NCBI GenBank assembly: GCA_030638765.1
Contig: DAOWDZ010000205.1
Coordinates: 1 to 11,303 of the forward strand
DNA length: 11,303 nt
Direction of reading: 5' to 3'
Source of the DNA: Desulfocapsa sp.
Lineage (GTDB): Bacteria > Desulfobacterota > Desulfobulbia > Desulfobulbales > Desulfocapsaceae
The notes below the pieces were generated by a model. The model did no database searches. It was given only the letters and a program-made list of their open reading frames with translations, and was not told where the DNA came from. Position 1 is the first letter of the stretch. The number at the start of each line of letters is the position of its first letter. The position numbers and the translations under genes were made by a program. Shown one piece after another: positions 6,439-11,303 of this stretch.

Positions 6439-9084
6439 TTAGTGTGTATCCAGGGCAGATCTGACAATTTCTGCAAGTGTTCTCTGATCAATTGGTTTGC
6501 TGACAACACACTTAATGCCAGATTCAGCAATAGTATTCTCCGTGAGAGTGGAGGCATATCCGGAACAGAGAATTATAGGTAAGGACGCGTTGAGTTTAAG
6601 CATACGTTTAGCAAGTTCAGTACCAACTAAATCGGGCATAGTCTGGTCGGTAATGACCAGGTCAAACCTTTCAGGCGCTGCTTCAAAAATTTTCAATGCT
6701 GCAGTACTGCTGTTCTCTATTACAACAGTATAGCCAAGACTCTTTAGAAGTGTTTGGGCGATATCGGTGATCGTTGGTTCATCATCAATAACGAGAACAG
6801 TCTCTGTTCCTGTCTGAAGCTGCTTTGTGGTGTAATCATGGGTTATTGATGATTCTTCAGTCTTAATAGCTGGCAGGTAAATATGAATCGTGGTGCCCAT
6901 GCCCAGGGCCGTTTCAACCTCTATAAACCCTAAACATTCTTCAACAATACCATGGATTACGGCAAGGCCAAGCCCTGTTCCTTCGTCGTCACTTTTGGTG
7001 GTGAAATATGGTTCGAAAATTCGGGCTGCTGTTTTTTCATCCATCCCCTTACCACTATCTTTTACTGACAATCGGACGAAAAGATTGGTTTCACCTTTTA
7101 CTGTGGCAGGAATTTTTGCTGGATCAACCGTCACCTGCTCTAATGTTAACTTCAGAGTTCCCTTTTCACCATCAATGGCATGAAGTGCGTTTGTACAGAG
7201 GTTCACCACAATTTGATGAATACCAGTGGGATTGGCAAGCACCATACAATGTTCCTGGTCAATGGTGGATTGGATATCAATGGTTGCGGGGAGGGAAGAG
7301 CGCATCAGTTTTAAGGCTTCTTTTACAATCAAGTGAAGCTTTAAAGGTAGCTTTTTCTGACCATTTTTACGACTGAAGGTGAGTATTTGTTTGACGAGTT
7401 CTGTTGCACGCTTACTAGCTGTAAGAACCTGAGTGACATCTTTTTGTGCCTGGCTATCTTCAGGAATTGTAACTAAAGCAAGTTCGGCATAACCGATAAT
7501 TGCTGAAAGTATATTGTTGAAATCATGGGCAATTCCTCCCGCAAGGGTGCCAATTGCTTCCATCTTGTGTGCCTGGAAGAGTTCATCCTCCAGTCTTTTT
7601 GTATTGGTAATATCCTGTGCAATATAAACAAAATATTGAACTTCATTGTTGTTGTCAAAAATAGGTGCAGAGTTGACATGAAAGACAGCATCGAGGGAAT
7701 TATGTTCTATTATGCTGGTGTGTTTTTTATTGTCACAAAAGGAATCAATACCGGGGCATCCGGGACATGGTTCTGATTCGCCTCTAAAGAGTTGGTGGCA
7801 GGTTGTTCCTAAAAGTTCATCAGGGTCCATTTGAAAGAATTCAAATGCAGCCTGGTTTGCACGGATGATTGTCATATCCCTGTTTTGCAGGGTAATGATA
7901 TCAGGAATGGCATCGAATGTTTTTTCCCATTCAGCGGTTTTTAAAAGAATGGTTTCTTCAGCTTTTTTTCTGATAGTGATGTCGTCAAATACCGCTACAA
8001 TTTCCCCGGTGGGAAGTTTATACACATAGTTTTCCACCCAAAGAAAAATTCGATCGTCAGTATAATTGGTAAAGGGAACATGTTCGGGAGTCCCTGTTTT
8101 CCATACTCGTTTAAAAGCAGCCAGTAAACCCATCTCAACAACACCTGGAAAGGCTTCAGTGATCTTTTTCCCTTTCACGTCGTTGAGTGTTCGATTGATA
8201 CTTTTAAGTCCTGCAGGGTTAATATTTTTGATGATAAAATTTTCTCCAGCACCAAGAACGTTATAGACTGCGAGGCCATTTGACATATTGTCAACGATCG
8301 CCTTCAGGTGGTTATCCTGTGTGATAAGATTTTTTTCATCTTTAAAATTTTTGGTAAGTTGTTTTCTGCTCTGCAGGTAGTATGTCAAAAGACCTGCCAG
8401 GCCAATTAAGAAAATTGTGAGGTGAAAGAGGCGATCTGTGAAATTGTTTTTTTTGGTGCTTAAAAAAATGTGAGTGATGGGAACAGTAACGCTGAGTCCA
8501 CCTTGAATGTCACCCTCCTTGTAGCCCTGTACCGCATGACACTTGAGGCAGCGGGTTTGGGTTTTTATCGGAATCATAACTCTAACGAGAGGGTGTTCGT
8601 TTTTTACTATAAATTCCGCAACTTCCATGACACCTTTGTTGAACTGATGCAGAGCCTTTTTTTCCCATTGATCCGGTTTGTTGGCCGGTTGGATCGCGTT
8701 AAGGCTGGTAAGGTGACCGACGATTCCATGCAATTTTTCCTCAAGTTCAAAAACCTGACGAGCCATATGAGCTGGATTCAACAGTGTCAATGTTTTTCCC
8801 TGTGGAGAGGTGATTTCTCGGTCTGGAATATGGCTTAGAAGAGGGTTTGGCGGATTTTCTTCGGTAACTGGAACATAGATGCTACCGTGCCTGACAGCCC
8901 ACATTCCGTAGGCAGAGTCCTTTTTGAGGATTGATCGTCCGATTTCTATCCCTGTAAATATTGCGCTTTCTCGGGTGTTTTTGTCAGTAAGATAAAGGAA
9001 TCCAACTGTTAAGGTACACCAAAAAAACAGGGCACTGAGACACCAGGTGCGGAGCTGCTTTTTTCCTTTCGGTGTTTTGTGCAT
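6439..9084 (-). CDS. Heme-binding (DUF3365/Tll0287-like) hybrid sensor histidine kinase
   Basis: An 881-residue inner-membrane kinase. TM1 about 15-32; periplasmic DUF3365/Tll0287-like domain 35-210 with one c-type heme motif C179-L-K-C182-H183 followed by 'GDIQGGLSVTVP'; TM2 about 217-237; PAS 1 about 255-375; PAS 2 about 382-497 with a cysteine cluster (C429, C440, C443, C450); dimerisation helix with 'AGGIAHDFNN' and H520; N-box 'NLCTNA'; G1 'KDSGKG' (D676); F-box 'FEPYFTT'; G2 'GTGLGLA'; and a C-terminal receiver 761-881 with D767/D768, phospho-acceptor D813, S841 and K863 in place. All catalytic motifs are intact. The heme suggests redox or gas sensing, with phosphate passed from H520 to D813 and perhaps on to an unseen partner. 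GAGGA lies about 10 nt before the ATG. It sits between the Cys/His sensor (50-bp gap) and the diguanylate cyclase (26-bp gap). Domain assignment is strong; the ligand is inferred. Confidence 0.94.
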   Translation of the reverse strand: MHKTPKGKKQLRTWCLSALFFWCTLTVGFLYLTDKNTRESAIFTGIEIGRSILKKDSAYGMWAVRHGSIYVPVTEENPPNPLLSHIPDREITSPQGKTLTLLNPAHMARQVFELEEKLHGIVGHLTSLNAIQPANKPDQWEKKALHQFNKGVMEVAEFIVKNEHPLVRVMIPIKTQTRCLKCHAVQGYKEGDIQGGLSVTVPITHIFLSTKKNNFTDRLFHLTIFLIGLAGLLTYYLQSRKQLTKNFKDEKNLITQDNHLKAIVDNMSNGLAVYNVLGAGENFIIKNINPAGLKSINRTLNDVKGKKITEAFPGVVEMGLLAAFKRVWKTGTPEHVPFTNYTDDRIFLWVENYVYKLPTGEIVAVFDDITIRKKAEETILLKTAEWEKTFDAIPDIITLQNRDMTIIRANQAAFEFFQMDPDELLGTTCHQLFRGESEPCPGCPGIDSFCDNKKHTSIIEHNSLDAVFHVNSAPIFDNNNEVQYFVYIAQDITNTKRLEDELFQAHKMEAIGTLAGGIAHDFNNILSAIIGYAELALVTIPEDSQAQKDVTQVLTASKRATELVKQILTFSRKNGQKKLPLKLHLIVKEALKLMRSSLPATIDIQSTIDQEHCMVLANPTGIHQIVVNLCTNALHAIDGEKGTLKLTLEQVTVDPAKIPATVKGETNLFVRLSVKDSGKGMDEKTAARIFEPYFTTKSDDEGTGLGLAVIHGIVEECLGFIEVETALGMGTTIHIYLPAIKTEESSITHDYTTKQLQTGTETVLVIDDEPTITDIAQTLLKSLGYTVVIENSSTAALKIFEAAPERFDLVITDQTMPDLVGTELAKRMLKLNASLPIILCSGYASTLTENTIAESGIKCVVSKPIDQRTLAEIVRSALDTH

Positions 9085-9134
9085 GATACGCTTTTCCTCG
9101 AATAGTGTATGGGACTGCCTGTTGAAGAGAATAA

Positions 9135-10112
9135 TTATTTTGCCTGGATGAAAGAGGTATCTTGAGTAAAGTGTTCAGGATAGTGCCTTCTCAAACAGTC
9201 AGGACAGATACCATGGCTGATATCTGCCTGAGAATTTTGGTATATATAGGAATCCACTTCATGCCAGACGTCTTTGTCATCTCTGATTTTTTTACAGTAT
9301 GAGCAGAGTGGGAGTATTCCTTCCAGAGTTTTAACATCATCCAGTGCTTTCTGCAGTTTTTCTGTTCGTTGCGCAACTTTCTTTTCAAGGGTTTGGTTTA
9401 ATGTAAGTAATTCTTTTTCGGCATTCACTCGTGCCTGATCGACGTGAAAGAGTTGTTCTGACATTCTATTATACGATTTCGCCACCATGGTAAGTTCATC
9501 ATTGCCTGTTATTTTGATCTGGTATCCCAGATTACCGGATGTAATATTTTCTGAAGCTTTCCGTAGTTGATTCGTGGCTCGAGTCAGATAGATTCCCAAA
9601 AGATAAGAGAATACGGCTGTAAAGATTATTTGAAGGGTCGCAAAGCTAAGAATTTTATGTTTTGCAGCCGTTTGTATCGCACGTAGGTGTTGAGTTGTGA
9701 ATCCTATCTCGATACGGCCATAATTGATACCTTCTTCATTGATTTCTATAAATGTATCAAAGATACCATCATCGATTGAATCGTAAGAATCATCGGCTTT
9801 AAATGGTCTTGCAGGAATCTGTGCTGTACCACTGTGAGCTAATAGTATATCGTCCTGACCAAAAATTCGTACATATTTGATATCGGGACGTTTTAAGAGT
9901 TCACCCACAAAAGATTCAAGTGTAGCAAGATCCATGGCTAGAATTGATGACTTGTTGGAAATGGCGAATAGTTCCGCAGTTGTCCCTGTCCTTTTTATAA
10001 GTGCTGTTTCGTTTGATTGAACGAGGACAGACATGCTATTCCAGATAATTAAAGAGAGCATAATTGCCTGGATGAGTGCGATTCCAATAATTGTTTTATA
10101 GCGAAATGACAT
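9135..10112 (-). CDS. HAMP membrane sensor with C-terminal Cys/His (zinc-like) module
   Basis: A 325-residue inner-membrane protein with no kinase, GGDEF or methyl-accepting domain. TM1 about 7-29; periplasmic domain 30-150 ('RPDIKYVRIFGQDDILLAHSG', 'NYGRIEIGF', a Cache-like sensor pattern); TM2 about 154-176; HAMP about 174-228; coiled coil about 225-262; then a module beginning 'LEGILPLCSYCKKIRDDKDVW' and ending 'HGICPDCLRRHYPE', with C270, C273, H300, C303 and C306. That spacing suggests a metal-binding knuckle (probably zinc). Modules of this style recur at the C-termini of signalling proteins in Desulfobacterota-like bacteria; their output is not established. It is the first gene of the likely three-gene operon, 50 bp before the hybrid kinase, so it may act as its accessory sensor. 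The start has no clear Shine-Dalgarno but begins directly before TM1. Confidence 0.85.
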   Translation of the reverse strand: MSFRYKTIIGIALIQAIMLSLIIWNSMSVLVQSNETALIKRTGTTAELFAISNKSSILAMDLATLESFVGELLKRPDIKYVRIFGQDDILLAHSGTAQIPARPFKADDSYDSIDDGIFDTFIEINEEGINYGRIEIGFTTQHLRAIQTAAKHKILSFATLQIIFTAVFSYLLGIYLTRATNQLRKASENITSGNLGYQIKITGNDELTMVAKSYNRMSEQLFHVDQARVNAEKELLTLNQTLEKKVAQRTEKLQKALDDVKTLEGILPLCSYCKKIRDDKDVWHEVDSYIYQNSQADISHGICPDCLRRHYPEHFTQDTSFIQAK

Positions 10113-10169
10113 GTGATTTTTCGTTTTTTGAATGTAAAAGTGAGTAGTTTTTTTTATCTACTGCAAAAT

Positions 10170-10185
10170 AGCAATAATTATGCCG
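10170..10185 (-). promoter_or_regulatory. Candidate sigma-54 promoter for the sensor operon
   Basis: On the minus strand CGGCATAATTATTGCT has GG and GC separated by exactly 10 nt, the invariant -24/-12 spacing of sigma-54 promoters (consensus TGGCAC-N5-TTGC). Predicted transcription starts near 10160, about 48 nt before the ATG at 10112. A small AGTAG/CTACT hairpin with an A/T loop lies in the leader. If real, transcription needs an enhancer-binding activator, which is not in this window. Only the first T of the TGG element departs clearly at -24. Confidence 0.45.
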
Positions 10186-10279
10186 TTTTAATGCAATATG
10201 TGGAAATAGTGATTGTGGATTAATTTCATGACGTTAGGTTCTGTAAGGAGTATCTGAAAGATGGGATGTTGCAAAAGAA

Positions 10280-10314
10280 TTCCATTAAATTAGATTGTGT
10301 CTAATTTAATGGAA
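10280..10314 (-). terminator. Intrinsic terminator after the PhnD-like gene
   Basis: TTCCATTAAATTAGA (10280-10294) and TCTAATTTAATGGAA (10300-10314) form a perfect 15-bp stem with a 5-nt loop. On the minus strand it begins 6 nt after the PhnD-like stop codon and is followed by TTCTTTT, as expected for a Rho-independent terminator, although the stem is AT-rich. It implies that the binding-protein gene is transcribed separately from the sensor operon. Confidence 0.78.
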
Positions 10315-10320
10315 ATTTAC

Positions 10321-11199
10321 TTACTTGTCAGAGGAGTCTTCTTCCAAAAGAAGACTGATCTTAAGCTCTCGGATGTCATTCCAGGTGTTATCCTTATCAG
10401 CTATAAAACCTTTTATTGACAGTTTTGTCAGCAGACTGCTTCCCTCTGGATCATCCCACATATGTACCATTGCGTTTTTGAGTGTTGTTACTGTCTCTTC
10501 AGAAATTCGAGGATGAGCGGCAAAGGCATGAGGAGTAAATTTTTTTGATGTCCAGAGTATCTGCAGCTGATCTTTTGTTTCTTTATCTAAATTATTAAAT
10601 GTCCGTGGAATACCTCCTCCGCCCGGAAATAATCCTTTGGCAACGCCTCTATATACAGAATCATGAGAGGAGACATATTTCGGTGTGAAAGGAACACCAA
10701 GGTCTGATAAGTGGGCACGAGTTATGATACTTGCGGCAAAGGCGGCAGGGGATGGAAAAGCCAGTGTTTTTCCGGCAAACGCCTTCAGGCTCTGCTGAGG
10801 ACTGTCTTTTTTGACCACCAGGATCCCTTGGAGCGATTTTAACTGTTCCCGGGCAAACACGTTATAGCCTGGGGTGTCATGAAAATGTATATAGTGATAG
10901 GGATTCATGTAGGCGATATCATATTCGCCTGTGCCGCAGCGTTTTTCAAAAGTCGGGATATCTTTAGCAGTTTGGAATTGTATCTGGTAACCGGTCTTGT
11001 CGCTTAAATATTTTAAAACAGGCCCCCATTTTACGGCAAGTTTGGTCGCGGACTGCTGTGGAACAACCCCAAAGGACAAAGTGACAGGTTCCTGGGTGAC
11101 TGTTTTGGCCAGAGCAATGCCGCTACAGAAGACTGACAAACAGAGAATAATAGCTATAAATAGCCTGCTGAGAATAAAATTGTGATGAAAGAAATGCAT
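10321..11199 (-). CDS. PhnD-type periplasmic substrate-binding protein
   Basis: A 292-residue exported protein of the phosphate/phosphite/phosphonate-binding (PhnD-like, type 2 periplasmic binding) family. Signal peptide about 1-31 with ALA-KT cleavage; no lipobox. The mature chain opens with 'VTLSFGVVPQQSATKLAVKWGPVLKYLSDKTG', followed by 'GEYDIAYMNPYHYIHFH', 'GILVVKKDSP', 'GKTLAFPSPAAFAAS' and 'HDSVYRGVAKG', in the order and spacing usual for the family. The PhnD-type signature is clear, but the ligand is not: many such proteins act outside phosphonate transport, including as partners of sensor kinases. No ABC permease or ATPase gene is in the window; the neighbours downstream are membrane sensors, which favours a sensing role. 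AAAGG lies 7 nt before the ATG. The C-terminus (LLLEEDSSDK) overlaps a 9-bp hairpin in the DNA (10335-10356). Confidence 0.87.
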   Translation of the reverse strand: MHFFHHNFILSRLFIAIILCLSVFCSGIALAKTVTQEPVTLSFGVVPQQSATKLAVKWGPVLKYLSDKTGYQIQFQTAKDIPTFEKRCGTGEYDIAYMNPYHYIHFHDTPGYNVFAREQLKSLQGILVVKKDSPQQSLKAFAGKTLAFPSPAAFAASIITRAHLSDLGVPFTPKYVSSHDSVYRGVAKGLFPGGGGIPRTFNNLDKETKDQLQILWTSKKFTPHAFAAHPRISEETVTTLKNAMVHMWDDPEGSSLLTKLSIKGFIADKDNTWNDIRELKISLLLEEDSSDK

Positions 11200-11241
11200 A
11201 TGAAAACCTTTGAGACTATTTATATTACAGGGATCATTACT

Positions 11242-11289
11242 AATGAATTACTATTCATTTATCATAATAGAATTGTTTTGTATAGAATT
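11242..11289 (-). promoter_or_regulatory. Repeats upstream of the PhnD-like gene
   Basis: The 104 bp upstream of the binding-protein start hold a 7-bp inverted repeat, AATGAAT/ATTCATT around a 4-nt loop (11242-11259), and an 8-bp direct repeat, ATAGAATT, at 11267-11274 and 11282-11289 (15-bp period). They sit where promoter and operator elements are expected. The period does not match the 11-bp spacing of PhoB boxes. No convincing -35/-10 pair was found. Confidence 0.3.
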
Positions 11290-11303
11290 TTCGGGAAAGA
11301 TTC

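Noticed and set aside
7008..7376. A 122-codon plus-strand open frame
   Set aside because: It overlaps the conserved ATPase region of the hybrid kinase on the opposite strand; composition looks like an antisense shadow.
8470..8838. A 122-codon plus-strand open frame
   Set aside because: Opposite the heme sensor domain of the hybrid kinase, with no Shine-Dalgarno or family resemblance.
10335..10356. 9-bp inverted repeat AGTCTTCTT/AAGAAGACT with a 4-nt loop
   Set aside because: It lies inside the 3' end of the PhnD-like gene and encodes LLLEEDSS; the stronger terminator just after the stop codon makes a separate role unlikely.

Overview
The window looks like a chromosomal stretch from a Gram-negative, AT-rich bacterium, most likely an anaerobic member of the Desulfobacterota (former Deltaproteobacteria). 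This placement is an inference from protein style: Cache/PAS histidine kinases, a c-type-heme sensor kinase, and a C-terminal Cys/His module of the 'LCSYCKKIRDDK...HGICPDC' type. No rRNA, tRNA, transposase, CRISPR array or phage gene was seen. Nearly the whole window encodes sensing and signalling proteins rather than metabolic enzymes.

Layout. At the left edge is the 5' part of a lemA-like gene on the minus strand (1-311, running out of the window). A divergent AT-rich intergenic region follows, then three plus-strand genes: a Cache-PAS histidine kinase without a receiver (605-2533), an unusual 499-residue protein joining an N-formylglutamate-amidohydrolase-like domain to a helical C-terminus with a ParB-like stretch (2700-4199), and a small outer-membrane beta-barrel (4249-4767). 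A hairpin at 4790-4831 separates these from four minus-strand genes. In transcription order these are a PhnD-type periplasmic binding protein (11199-10321), a HAMP membrane sensor with a Cys/His C-terminal module (10112-9135), a heme-binding DUF3365/Tll0287-like hybrid histidine kinase (9084-6439), and a membrane diguanylate cyclase (6412-4832).

How the parts may work together. The last three minus-strand genes are closely spaced (50 and 26 bp gaps) and follow a candidate sigma-54 promoter, so they probably form one operon. The binding-protein gene ends in a strong terminator and is probably its own unit. A reasonable reading is a redox- and ligand-sensing module at the inner membrane: a periplasmic heme kinase, a Cys/His sensor and a c-di-GMP synthase, perhaps helped by the binding protein. 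No DNA-binding response regulator is present; the only receiver domain is the one fused to the hybrid kinase, so the downstream target is not visible here.

The most unusual items are the amidohydrolase/ParB-like fusion protein, the perfect 24-bp palindrome inside its gene, the Arg in place of an acidic residue next to the phospho-His of the first kinase, and the triple-sensor operon with three separate cysteine-rich sites.
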